Assembly (NCBI GenBank): GCA_028023455.1
Contig: JAQFVV010012420.1
Location: 4,836,001-4,900,000, forward strand
Source of the DNA: Epiperipatus broadwayi
Lineage: Eukaryota; Onychophora; Udeonychophora; Euonychophora; Peripatidae
DNA length: 64,000 bases
Reading direction: 5' to 3'
Shown: piece after piece, positions 23,313-36,337 of the stretch
Numbering within the stretch: the stretch's first letter is position 1
Layout of the letters: each line of letters begins with the position of its first letter
Notes under the pieces: model-generated
Databases searched by the model: none
Seen by the model: only the letters and a program-made list of their open reading frames with translations
What the model was told of the DNA's origin: nothing
Made by a program: the position numbers and the translations under genes

Positions 23313-25240
23313 AGTTATGCTGATGACATGTGCAAGGGTGGGTAAAAAAATGGGGATTAAATTTAGTAAAGAAAAATCAAATATAATAATGGTTAATACT
23401 GGAGAAAGAGAAGATGTAGAATTTTTATTGGGAGATATTAAGTTAAGTGTGGTGAATAGATATAGTTATTTGGGGATTATTTTTAAGTAATCATAAAAAT
23501 TATTTGGATGAATGGGAGAAAAAATTGATAAATGAAGCAAAGAAAAGAAAGGGATTGATAAAGAAATGAACACTGTTTTCATATAATAAATATGATGTAG
23601 GTAGAATTATATGCAAGGGAGTTGCAGTAGCAGGGTAATGATGCATTATGTATTAGTGAAGGGTATTAGATTATTTAGAAAAAGTTCAAAGGGAAGTAGG
23701 AAAACATGCATTGGATGCAGTTGTATGGATAGCAAAGGAGGCAATTCAAGGCAAAATGGGATGGTCAAGTTTTCATATGAGAAATGCAAAAATAAAATGA
23801 AAATGTTTGGTAGATTGCAGTTTGTGGATAATAAAAGAATAGTTAAAACAGTATTTAATTGGGTTATGAGTAAGGGGCAGATAACAAGATGGGTGAGAAA
23901 GGTAATGCGGTATGCAAAAGATTTGGATAAAGAATTTATATCAGTATATTTGTACAAAAGATGGGATGATTGTGTTAAGAGGATTGTTGAGTGTTATAGT
24001 AGTAAGGAATGGGATAAAAGAATAGATTTATTAATAAAGAATAGGGAGTTAGAGAAATGGAGAAATAGTATGGAGAGTAAAAAGAGTTTAAATATATATA
24101 GAAATAAATAGAATATTAGGTGCAAGTTAATATGTGATAATAGTAAGGAAAGTAGTTTATTGTTTAAGGCTCAAACAGGATCTTTAGCTACAAGAGAATA
24201 TACATGTAAATGGGAAAATATGGGTGATTTATTTTGTAAATTATATAAGAAAGGAATAGAAAATATTAGGCATATGTTAATTGAATGTAAATGTTTGAAA
24301 ATGGAAAGGGTATATACAATGAAGTTATGGAAGAAAAAATATGAAAAAAGTGATTATACAGAAAGTGAATTATTTGTTTTTATGCTGGATTTGGGAAAAG
24401 ATAAGGGGGAATTAGATATTAAGACTATAGAGTTGACAAAGATTATGCTGTGGAAATGGGATGGAGCAGAATATGGGAAAACTTAGAGTGAGGAATGGAA
24501 AATTAAGTGGCTAACAGGTTTATCTGAGCATAATTGCTTAGATTTTCTTGACTTCTAAATTTTGTAAATTATATAAGAAAGGAATAGAAAATATTAGGCA
24601 TTTGTTAATTGAATGTAAATGTTTGAAAATGGAAAGGGTACATACAATGAAGTTATGGAAGAATAAATATGAAAAAAGTGATTATACAGAAAGTGAATTA
24701 TTGGTTTTTATGCTGGATTTGAGAAAAGATAAGGGGGAATTAGATATTAAGACTATAGAGTTGACAAAGATTATGTTGTGGAAATGGGATGAAGCAGAAT
24801 ATGGGAAAACTTAGAGTGGAGAATGGAAAATTAAGTGGCTAACAGGTTTATCTGAGCATAATTGCTTAGATTTTCTTGACTTCTAAATTTTGTAAATTAT
24901 ATAAGAAAGGAATAGAAAATATTAGGCATTTGTTAATTGAATGTAAATGTTTGAAAATGGAAAGGGTACATACAATGAAGTTATGGAAGAATAAATATGA
25001 AAAAAGTGATTATACAGAAAGTGAATTATTGGTTTTTATGCTGGATTTGGGAAAAGATAAGGAGGAATTAGATATTAAGACTATAGAGTTGACAAAGATT
25101 ATGTTGTGGAAATGGGATGGAGCAGAATATGGGAAAACTTAGAGTGGGGAATGGAAAATTAAGTGGCTAACAGGTTTATCTGGGCATAATTGCTTAGATT
25201 TTCTTGACTTCATTTAAGGAGAAGCCACAATATATCACAT
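23313..25240 (+). pseudogene. Non-LTR retrotransposon RT, C-terminal half
   Basis: The fragment starts at the RT catalytic block: SYADDM reads in the frame one base off from the open frame at 23308. It continues as VGKKMGIKFSKEKS, LLGDIKLSVVNRYSYLGI, then KMFGRLQFVDNKRIVKTVF and ITRWVRKVMRYAKDL. It ends with a cysteine-histidine motif, NIRHMLIEC. These are the usual post-catalytic and C-terminal blocks of LINE-type proteins. The upstream RT and endonuclease are absent, and at least three frameshifts occur. The 3' end is triplicated. The family within non-LTR elements is not resolved. Confidence 0.75.
24231..25211 (+). repeat. Three tandem copies of a 328-bp LINE 3' end
   Basis: Units start at 24231, 24559 and 24887 with ATTTTGTAAATTATATAAG, exactly 328 bp apart. 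They differ at only a handful of positions. Each contains the NIRHLLIEC coding stretch, a stop after EYGKT, and a short 3' tail ending in TTTTCTTGACTTC. Confidence 0.95.
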
Positions 25241-25254
25241 CACATGTGAATTGT

Positions 25255-27235
25255 ATAGTATAATATCTTGAGAAGATCTTAATGGAGATAAATATTTAAA
25301 TGTAGTTATTAATAGTTGTTTATTTCAATCTTGTTTGATTGATTATTTATTTAGGTATTTGTGACAACATTATGGACAAATAAATTATATTGGATATTTG
25401 ACCATTATAATGATTATAGTGATTTATTTAAGTAATTTGGTATATAAAACAATTGTATAAGTAATTGGATTTGAAAAATATTCTATAAAAACATCGGAAG
25501 AAATTGTTAATAAGTTAAATATTATTAAATTCAATAGAAATGTAATGATTGCATTATTTGATAATGACAAAATGTATCAAAGTGTATCTACAAGGGATAG
25601 TATAGAAATAGTTATGACTAAATTGAAAATATGTAATGTTTTGTCAGAGAATTGGATATACATTATTTATGAAACATTATTAATGGTAGATGATGTTTTG
25701 TACTTTAAATATAAAGAAAAAATTTGGAGTATAGAAAAGGGATGCATTATGGGGTGTTGGATAAATGGACTATTATCATCAGTAGGTGTAAATAGCATAG
25801 AGGAGGGTATAATGGCTGAAAGGACGTATAGATTATTATAGGTATGTGGATGATATTATTATAATTGGAAATAGTAGAAGTATTGATATGGTTTTTAATG
25901 AATTGAATAATAATAAATATAAAATTAGGTTTACAGTAGAGAAAGAGATAAATGGATTAAAATATTTAAATATTTTTGTGAAGAGATGAGTAATGAAAGA
26001 AATAATGGTAAAACATTATATTAAAGGTAGAAAAATTAGAGGTTTAATTGATTCATAGTCATATCAGCCATGGTGCCAAAAGTAGGGGTTTTAAAGGGAT
26101 TTAAGTTAAAGAATGATAAACTTACATTAGATAAGAAGAGGCAAAAGAGCAAAAATTAGAGATAGATAATGATTATGTTAAATAGAATATAAAAGAAAGG
26201 TAATTAAAACTATTTTTAGAAATCAAAATATAAATAGTAGAATTAAGTATGATAAGAATAAATATAAACATTGTAAGTGGATGTATTTCATATTCAAGGG
26301 AAATGTATAAAAAGTTAGTAAGAGAGAAGTTACTAGATAATGTCAGAATGGCTTGGGAAAATAGTAAGTCTTTGGGTAGAAGGTTATGTAATACAAATAG
26401 GATAAATGGTATTAATAGTAAGGGAGGAATGGTTTATAAAACTGAATGTGGAAGTTGTAATAAGGTTAAGGTATATATAGGACAGACAGGTAAATGATAT
26501 GATAGATGGAAGGAACATGATAGAGTGATTAATAGGAGAAGTATTAGGTCAGGTCCATATATACATTATTTAGATACTGGTCATAAAATGGTGTGAGAGA
26601 AGAATATTAGTTATAAAACATGTTAAAGATTATCGAAAAAGAATATGTTATGAAACTTTATACATTCAGAAAAATTTGGGTAGTAAGTGTAAATATGATT
26701 AAAGGTCCAACAAAATTAGATGGAAAATGGGCATCATTAGGTAATTGGAAGATTTAAAAATTATGGTAAAAAAAATTATGAAGAATTGTGAATGAGGGTT
26801 TATAAAAGGGAGGGAAGTAGAATATTTATTTATATAGATATATATAAATAAATATATATGTATAGTTTTAAAATTATTATTATTTTATGTATTTTTAATT
26901 TTTTTTATTTTGTCATTTATTTTATATTATTTATTTATATGTTTATATGTATAATGTTAATTATATTGTTGAAGGTAAAATAATGTCTAATAAATGGAGT
27001 AAATGTAATTAATAGGTCATGTAATGTATGAAAATTTATATCTTGAAAAGGTCTCAATAAGAGATGAAATTCAGGTTGATAATTAAATAATTGTAAATAT
27101 AATTCATTGTTTGTTTCAATTTTGTTTAGGTTGATTTTTTTATTTTTTTTGGTTATTATATTAAGTATATATCAATAACAACATTGTGGTCAAATAATTA
27201 TTTTTATATTGGATATTTGACCATTGTATGAAATT
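25255..27235 (+). pseudogene. Penelope-like element, copy 2, with pseudo-LTRs
   Basis: RT is at 25545-25841 (ALFDNDKMYQSVSTRDSIE, then WSIEKGCIMGCWINGLLSS) and continues one frame over with RYVDDIIIIGNSRSID. The GIY-YIG endonuclease is at 26249-26497 (MVYKTECGSCN, KVYIGQTGK) and continues past a stop as WKEHDRVINRR and HYLDTGHKM. Sequence at 25255-25410 recurs at about 27035-27235, giving the pseudo-LTR arrangement typical of Penelope elements. Nonsense and frameshift changes inactivate it. It is oriented opposite to copy 1. Confidence 0.85.
27035..27110 (+). ncRNA. Possible degenerate hammerhead-like core in the pseudo-LTR
   Basis: In the pseudo-LTR, TCTTGAAAAG is followed by a small hairpin (GTCTC, loop AATAA, GAGAT) and then GAAA. 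This order recalls the CUGANGA, stem II, GAAA core of hammerhead ribozymes, which are known from Penelope pseudo-LTRs. The same block occurs in copy 1 near 20840-20880 (reverse strand). The CUGANGA box is imperfect and stem III is not convincing, so this is a hint only. Confidence 0.2.
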
Positions 27236-28379
27236 GGGATTCTTTTGAATTGACTAACTTGTTGGAAATACTTTTGTTTCACTCCAGGGCTTGATGATTA
27301 TTTTCTAGAAATTTTTTATAAGAATTCCTTAATTCCTTGAACTGATGATTATTAGCTTCCTGAAGTTCATTCATTTTACATTGATCAGAATCTTGAGTTT
27401 TTGTATTACATTCTATGTAAAGGGTCATCTTTTTGCATCATTTGTAACAGATTTTGAAGATAAAGGGATACCATAATTCAGGTTCCTTCCACATTACTCC
27501 TATTTTTGAAATCATTCATGATTGCTTAACTAAGCTACAATACAAAATTGATAAAATGTAACATCTTAATGTCATAATCCATCCAGGCACAAAAAAATGT
27601 AAACCTCAATTCCCTAAAAAGTATATCCAGAACCCAATAAATTATGATATATTAACTCTTCTGAATTTTAAGGAATAATACAATATATTTGTTTTAAATG
27701 TGGCCAAATATAATTACTATACTTAACATTATAACATAAATTTTAAGTAATATCATCATCATCAGAAATCTTTCATATTATTATTAATAACTGACTACCA
27801 ATTAATTAAATATTGGTCCTTATCTAAAGAATACATGTTATTTTGTCAAAAATCACTTTAAAATTCAATCAAGCCACCAAATGACTTCAATAAATATAAA
27901 ATAACTACACTATGATTATTATTTTACTATGGCATTGAAATCATTGAATGATCATCTGAAATTATGGAAGTTAAAGAAAAATAGTTATTGAAATAAAGTT
28001 CTCAGAAATTGTGAAATTAGAGATGAACTCTAACTATCTATCTATTTATTTATTTATGTATCTATAGATATATGAACTGTTATATGATCAATATTGTTCA
28101 ATCTGATTATACATTTGAATACAAGCACATAAGCTACTTTAAGCATACTATACTAATCAATCTACACTACTACCACCAGTCAATAAAGTCACAATATATG
28201 GGTCCCAAAATCATGTCATATAACAGTTCTTCAAGAATGATTGCTCAGTACTTTATAATCGATTGAAAGCCCTATGGTGGGTACCAACCTTATAACCTAA
28301 AAACCTAAAAGTCAAATATATCCAATTATCAAGATATAATGTTAAAAAAAATAGTAAACTATGTGCTGCTGCTGCTTAT

Positions 28380-28458
<79 letters not shown>

Positions 28459-30990
28459 CAATAACAACAATAATTTAAACTACTTAGCTGATCTCAGAGG
28501 GGTTTTACCAAATGGCTTTTGCTATAATAAAAAGAGCCTTATGGGCCAGTATAGGTTTAAATAAATGCCAATGTAATATGTAACACTTAATAAATTTTAA
28601 AAGAACTATATACTCATTACAAGTTATAGGAATATACTTAATATTGAAAGCATGCATCGTAGATGTGTGATTAGGTCATATTAAATTCTCTTTCACAACA
28701 TTCCCCCATTACAATGCATCTAATAAACATCATCATCTTATTGCTATGATCAGATCTACATTACAATTTTTTTTGATAAAGACTATGTTTTTTTATATTT
28801 TATGCCACCTTGTTTGTTAAAATTTCTTTTGCAAAACAATTTCTTTCATATTTATTTGAGTAATATTGACATCTCAGAGTTTTGAAATTAAAAAATTTAT
28901 AATACTAAAAATTTATTCTTTTCTCTCATTTAAGAATTATTAGGTAAAGAATGGAATTCTAGTAGATATATGAGGAAACATACTTTTATCCATAAGATAA
29001 TGTCCACCTAACTGACAATAATAATAAATTTTAAAGAAAATAATTAAAATAAAATACATAAAAAAGTCAATTTGTAATAAAAAAAAAATCAGGTTTTGTT
29101 CACATATAATGAGTGGATAAGGGATTTTATGGACTCTCAGAATATCCTATTAATAACCCCTACTAAATATTTCTAAGAATTTGAGATAAATAATTTAAGC
29201 ATTTAAATGTATATGTATAATCAACTGTAATCTTCTAGATCAAGTAAACAATAATTTTATCATTAAAGCAGGCGTTTTTAGTAAATACAATTGGTTAAAG
29301 TGATCATTTAAATGTAAGAAAATGAATAATCTATTAGATGCTTTCATCAGATCCACGGATTAATCTGAACAAAGTGATTCTTATATTCAATTTTATGTTA
29401 ATGTATTTTTACTTCTCCCTTTATAAGATTACTGTGTAATTGGTTATATAATATTAATATTTCTGGGTAATATGTGGTAATGATGTAAATACTATAAGGC
29501 ATACTTAACAATAAAACATTTATTTTGACAGTAAAGACAATTAAATAAATAATCTTGGCAATCTACCATATTTCAAAATAAATTAGTTGGACACTATGCT
29601 ATACAGTTCATTGCAGAGAAGCAATACTTTTTAAAGTTTATAGATAAGAATAAAATGAAATTTACAGATTAAGTAATAATAAATTGACTATTATTAGCTT
29701 CATCCAACTAATGATAGCTTTTCTTAACATTAGCATTATCACAAGAAGTTTTACATTTTTACACAATAATCATATCATGAAGTTGTTCCAAAAATGAACA
29801 TATTTAAACATTACACATATCTTAGCAAACCAGTTATGAAATAAATGCTACAAATGATGCATATCACTTTTTGAGTCCCATAAAATACAAATTTTAATTT
29901 CTAAATATTTATTGCTTTTACATCCTGCAATACTGACAAAACAACAAAAATAGACCTACACATCAAAACCATCCATAATCTACACTAAGAGCATTTAAGA
30001 GTGCAACAGAAGAAAAAATGACATTTCTCAGAACAAACAACAATATCAATTGCCAAAAGTAGTTATGGTAGTAGGCCACCCATGGCTTTATACAAAATAC
30101 TCATGATACAAAATGTCCACAAGGTAAAGATAATTTAGTTGAACAAAGATGATGGCATGTATGCAAAAGTGAGCATCTACATTTTGAGGGCAAATATTAT
30201 GCTAGGACTTTGTCTCTGAACTTAAGGAAAATGAGAATGAACCATCAAAATATGGTATATGGTAGAAACAAATAGCTGCCTTAATAAGGCATTTATGCTT
30301 AAATGTGAGACATGAAAGATATAACACAGAATATATTGTGGTATGAAAAGATAAAGGCACAGCCACAATATCTTTGTAATCATATAATAAAATAAATAGA
30401 AGGGAGATGCTGAGCCACCATCTCTTGAAAATATAATGTCAAGATAAGCATATACAATGAAATGAGAAAGACTAACACTACAGTCCTATAAATAAATATT
30501 ACAGTGTCTGCTTAACTATGCTGTGGCACAGTAGTAGACCATGAGAGATTCCAGGTATGTAGTGAAAGATTTAAAAATATGGGTAAATAACACATGAAGA
30601 CACCACACCCTGTTTGTCTGTGAATCACCATGCCATAGTTTTGGTAAACAAAGATTCAAGAACATTCACAAATTTTGGAACAATACCATGTCAAGTATAT
30701 ATAATGACAGCAGGCAGACAAGGGGAAGTAATCATCTCAATGAAATATGCACTAAGGTTAAAATAAATTGAATGATTTCTTATATAAATATTAGTGATTG
30801 TTATTAGTTAGGAACTGGTTAATTTAAAATAGTTGTAATTGTAAATATAGCATAAACTACTGTAAATATAAATTAATTACATCACATAACAAATAGCAGA
30901 ATAAAAATTCCACCTCATAAAAATGAAAATATAATGAAAATTACATCCAAGATGTTTTTATCTCATTGGAAAAAGACAACTCGGTTCCTT
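27236..30990. other. Repeat-poor AT-rich DNA, no gene recognised
   Basis: No recognisable protein or RNA gene. Sequence around 30060-30720 has a less AT-biased composition and may be an old transposon relic of unknown kind. The short frame at 28072-28266 has no protein-like features beyond AT-rich codons. Confidence 0.4.
28378..28459 (+). repeat. Compound microsatellite (ATA)n-(ATC)n
   Basis: About ten ATA/TAA units pass directly into about sixteen ATC units. Confidence 0.97.
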
Positions 30991-30999
30991 TTTGTATGA

Positions 31000-32640
31000 T
31001 TTGTTTAACAAACCTCAAATGAAACATTGGTTTCCAGAAAACTTCAATGTCATTTACTATCAAATCATCCACAACATGACAAATCAAAAAAATACTTTGA
31101 AATTCTAAAAAATAATTTAAAAATTCAATCAAAAAAGCTGAAGAAATTTAACTTGTTTCCTGAGAAAATTCAAATCACTAGTTGCAAGATTGCTCAGCTT
31201 TTGGTAAAGAAGAAAAAACACATTCTAATGCCGAAAACATTTTATCATCCTTGGAGATCACAGTTGGCACAATGATTAGCAATGAAACTGTCAAACACAT
31301 TAAGACCATTTCTTTGTCAGCCTACATATTTTTTTTTGTAAAATTCAATATATTTTGTGAGACATTGATGATTAGCTCCATGAACATTTCACTGAAGCAA
31401 AAAATGAACTCTAAAACTTATGGGTTTTACAAATTGATGAAAGTAGAAACATCAGAAACAAAGTAGTCATTTCATTTTTGAAAATCACCACATGTGGTAA
31501 AATCATAAGTCAGTTTTTCTTTTGCTGTGAATTGAAGGAAAGAACAACAGATGTCTTTAACCTGGTAAACTAAAATGTCATATTGACAGGGATGCAGTAG
31601 TAAAATTGTATTACCATTTGCATTGATGGTACTCCAGGCATGCAGGGTTGAGAAAAAGTTTCATGGTACATGTATTACAAAAAAATTCACAAGTTAATAT
31701 TGTACATTGCATGATTCACTGCAAAGTTTTGGTATTGAAATCTTTACTTGATGGTCTCCTGAAGATGATGGACAATGTTGTTAAGGTGGAAATTACATAA
31801 AATCACTTTCCACACATTGAAGACTTTTTGCATCCCTGTGTGAAACTATGAATTCTGATTTTAAGTGTTTACTGCATCATACAGAAGTGCGATGGCTCTT
31901 AAAAGAAAAAGTGCTCACACAATTTATCTCTTTGCAAACTGAAATAACATGTTTTTGATCCTGAAAATTCTCTATTTGAATTTCTTAACAATGATAACTC
32001 GTGGCTGGAAGTAATATTTCTCAATGATCTTCTTAAGAAGTTAAACATTTAAAATTTGAGCCTGCTAGGAGCAAATGAAAATATCATTACAATTACAGAC
32101 AAATTAAACTCTTTCACTGACATGTTAGTACTGTGGACAAGGAAAGTTAAAACTTGCAGCTTGATTGCTTCCCAGGTGTAGAGAGGCTTTTCCAAACAAA
32201 TTTAAAATTTTATCTAAGTGCAGAAGAGAGAAGAAAACCTCTCTGTGTCATTTTTCTAGTATTTTCCATCACTTGATTATCAAATATACCAGTGGTTTAA
32301 CAAATCTTTTGCAAAATATGACACTATACACCTGCCATTAACATTAACGGAAGAAGAAAATTTAATAAACTTGAAAAACAATTCTGTGTACAAAGCCTCA
32401 TTTTCTGTGCTAGAATTGTCAGAATTTTGGATTTAACTTTTGAAATAATATCCTCGATTAGCTACTACTGCTGTTAAATCTCTATTGTCCTTTGGATCAT
32501 CATGTCTTTGTGAATTAGATTTCTCACCACTTATGGAAATGAAATCAAAAATCAGGAACAATTACAGATGGTAGATGAAGAGTTATGTGTTTGTTTATCT
32601 AATTTACAGCCACATTTTGAATTAAAGTATTTCTCATAAT
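31000..32640 (+). pseudogene. hAT transposase pseudogene, ZBED5/SCAND3-like
   Basis: The N-terminal part shows the BED-type zinc-finger tail: KLQCHLLSNHPQHDKSKKYFE at about 31033-31095 (more than 20 residues are not typed here). Then KIQITSCKIAQLL, and ISNETVKHIKTISLS for the stretch before the catalytic region. A middle block reads CLLHHTEVRWL at about 31868-31900. Near 32430-32530 the hAT dimerisation domain reads ATTAVKSLLSFGSSCLCELD followed by FSPLMEMKSKIRNNY, then DEELCVCLSNLQPHF in another frame. Stops and frameshifts occur throughout. Length and motif order match full-length members, so this is a nearly complete but long-dead copy. Confidence 0.82.
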
Positions 32641-33370
32641 CAATTACATTTTTTTTACTAATAACATTATTATTGCATTATATTACCTATTGTGCTGACT
32701 ACATGCAGTTGTAGTCACACATATATATATTTATTATTGGAGTATTATTAAAAATGCAGAAATAAACTTACATTGAGAGGGGGGGGAAATTCGGCATAAT
32801 GATTAGTTAAAAGGTAAAGGATGAAATGCAAAGTGAAATTAAGAGAAGTAGGTCACTGATATTTTAAAAAGAAAAAAATGAAAACTAAACTCTTAAAGGG
32901 ATTAATATTTAGTTAAATCGTAGAAAGGTTACAATGACTTTGTTTTTTTTTTTTAACAAAAAAAATAAAGAGGAAAATATAGAAAGAAAGGGATGTATAA
33001 CAAAATGCATCTCTTTTTCTCTTTAAAATTACTTATATGAAAAAAGAAAAAAACAAATCGAAGATATGTGGAACTTATTATAGTTAAAACATTAGATATT
33101 GTAAATAAATAAATTGAAATGAAAATTTGAAAAGTGTATAAAATTTTATGAAACTTGTATAAAAAATTCCTTTGTAAATCTGTATGATGTGAGAAGATCT
33201 GTTGTTAATTAGTAACATTCCAGCAAACAATGGTTGGGCAAATCTATAAATAAGGCAGATCAAGATTAGATATATAATTAATTTTCTGTTATCATACTGG
33301 GCAAAAGAATTGAGAATGTGTGAGACCAACAGTCATGAATAAAATTAATATTAGCATGCATATGTCTTTG

Positions 33371-33500
33371 GAGATGCATAACCTAGTGGCCTTAAATGGG
33401 CATTTGCTTAGTCTCTGCCCACCTGACTTTGAACTCACCCAGGGATGAATATCTCTGCCATCTTGCCGCTAAGTAAATTGCTGTGTCCAATCATACTATG
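33371..33500 (+). repeat. Possible tRNA-derived SINE fragment
   Basis: TAACCTAGTGG resembles a pol III A box, and GACTTTGAACTCACC about 45 bp later resembles a B box. The region is less AT-rich than its flanks. No second copy was found in the window to confirm it. Confidence 0.25.
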
Positions 33501-34438
33501 CCTGGAAAAGGAAGAATGAATACAACTAAGAAACCTGAAAGCAAGAAAGAAGGAAACTAAACCAAATGCAATAAATAATACCAAGAATAACCCAGCCAAC
33601 TGGAGAGTCTATTATAGGATCAACCATCTCTGCAAAAGAAGTGCATTGTGTCCCACAGGATGGTCTGCAGAGTGCTCAAGAGAAATGCTAGGTAAACACT
33701 TTCCTATTTCCATACATGCATGTATTGTTTAATTTCTTGTTAGAAAACAAAACTGTGAATAAATTAGTGTGCAATATTTAAAAATAAAAAAAGAAGAAGA
33801 AAGAACTGTTTCTAAAGTAACTATTTTAAGAAAGGGAACAATTACTCTTTTGTCAGACTTTTATCAATTATTCGTTCAGGAGTTTAATTATATGTTTTCC
33901 ATGTTTATAAATGTTTTTGTTATTTTAGAAGTAAATTTATTATATCATTTAACTTGATTATTTTTTTTAAATTCTTTTTTGTATTAAACATTATTACTGC
34001 TAAATTAGTTGTCTTTCTTGATTTTCTTACATCAAGTGAACGAATAATACTATTAAATTAAATCTGGATTAATAAAATTGAGTCGGCTAACTTTTAATTT
34101 AAATAAAGCAAAGGGGAAAGATATACTAAAGAAATGGAAAGGTGATATAAATAAAAGGTGGAGGTCTGTATATTCATGTACTCGGTTATTATTAGTAGTA
34201 ATCTTCAAAATTTATAAATATTTCAAGTACTGGGTGTCTAATAAAGCATTCTCAAGAATGTTTTTATCCAGCAGCTGAGGGGCATCTGATTGGGAAGATA
34301 ACGGATTAATATATACATATTATTCCAAGGTTCGGTCAAGAATACAGACTTGAGAGCTAATTTAGTCTGTATTTGCTTCTTGCTTGAGGTAACAGTAGAA
34401 ATTAAATATTAAATATAACAAAAACTGTTACACTATAT
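33501..34438. other. No gene recognised
   Basis: The sequence is mixed. The end, ...CTGTTACACTATA, abuts the LTR at 34439. Nothing protein-like is seen. Confidence 0.4.
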
Positions 34439-36337
34439 TGTGCCAGGCATTATCAAATGTCCATGCACAAAATCTGCTGTAAAGAACATTACAGCAGATA
34501 CACATATAAATTTGTATATATTAAGCACAACAAATATATAAATGTGCTACGTTAATAATGGAAGTTGTGTCAGAGCATTAGAATACCTACACACACCAAT
34601 CTAAAGCAAACATTAAATTGACACAGAAATATTGTAAACAAACAAATACACATATAATAGACTCATGTATTTTTTTTTGTTATTTATTTATTTTATTTTT
34701 TTTTGTATATTTTCAGTATATGTCATTTTATGTATTTTGCTTTTCTCTGAAAAATTCAATTAGAGAAAAGCAAACTTTATTGAACAAATGGATCACATGT
34801 TGGAACATATTACTAAAAGAAATAATTAAAGTAATTGTTCCAACATACTTGTATATATTTTTTATTTTTTTAATTATTTTTCTAAAAACTATAATTTTAT
34901 TCTGTAAGCAAAGAATGATAATTTCTTTGGCAAAAATATGACCAAAAGCAAAATGTTTGATAATCAATGCTATAATTAAAATGTTATCTTTTTTGTTTAT
35001 AAAATAAAAATTCTTTTGAATTGATATCTGTAATCAAGTGGTCTGAGTATTCAAGATGGAAAACAAACATATCAAACTCTGCTATGTAGAATTTAATCAT
35101 AAAAATAGAAAGGAATGTTTATAAGCTGAATGATAAGCTAAATTAAAAGGGTTGCCTGATTCATACTTTTCAAGGGGGTGCCTAAATTGGTTCTATATGA
35201 GTGGGGTGGATAGGTTTTAGTCAGTGCTGTGGGATTCAGTTCATTCTTTCTTTGGCTTTCATTCTGGCCAAGTAGTTCACTACTTTGGCTCCGGAATTCT
35301 TCAATTATCTAGCCATTTAGAGATTGATTTATGGACTAGACTATTGCTGATATTTTCAAAGAAGAAATCCATTACACAGTTTTTTTAACAACTCTTGTTT
35401 TCTTAAGGATTTAATGAACCATTCAAGATAGTGGATGAACATTTAATAATAATTATTGCATTATACCAGATAGAAAATATGGACAAATCTACCAGAGCTT
35501 CCATTAAAATAACCATGGGGTAGGAAACCAGCTGGTGTGCCCACTCTTTCTCTGTCCAAATTGCCAAGATGTGATCACACCAGTTCCAGCCAGCCATGAT
35601 GATGACAAAAGCTGTCTTACCTATGCCTGTATGAGATGAAATCCTCACTGCACAGCCACTTGATTTGAAACCCACTCAAAATCCCAGTCAGGAGAAGATG
35701 AAGATGCCTACATAAGTTTCTTTTAAAATTATTTTATTAATATTGAATTAATTCATTCTGATATTTCCGATAATTAGAAATATATTATTTTTTACTTCTT
35801 ATTATTAATCATTTAACCCTTAGAGGCCTGAACGGCCATTTTGAATTCCCAGAAAAAATTACAGGACATACAATTTTAAATGAAATGTCTAATTTATTAC
35901 AATAAATAAAAAAATATATATACATTTTTATAAAATGCAAATATGAAAGAATGTAATAAAGCTGATAAAGTAGTCATTACCACAAAAAAATAATTAAAAA
36001 AAAGGATATTTTTCACATTTTAAAATTTTTTATTTTTATATTGGTTCACAAACTCTCAATTTTGAAATGTATAACCTAAAATTACAATTTCATAGACAGC
36101 TTCATCACATTCGTCATAAAATGCAGAAAAAAATATATATATATAACATGACCTACCTGAGTTACAGTTTGTTGGAGTAATGTGGCAAAAGGTGACAATT
36201 TCAGTTTCGCTTTTTTACTAACCAGCCTATATGTTCAATTTTTGCAAGCAGTTGTTTTTCTAGGCCCTCTATGCGGGATATCTATTAGAAATGCAAGGTT
36301 TTAGTGTGGATCAAAAAAAAATAACAGTAATAACTTT

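Noticed and set aside
31027-31275. Intact small gene encoding a zinc-finger-like protein
   Set aside because: The same motif series continues through other frames to 32640, so it is the first piece of a hAT pseudogene.
35403-35675. 90-codon minus-strand open frame
   Set aside because: It lies within LTR R and is broken in the second copy of that LTR.
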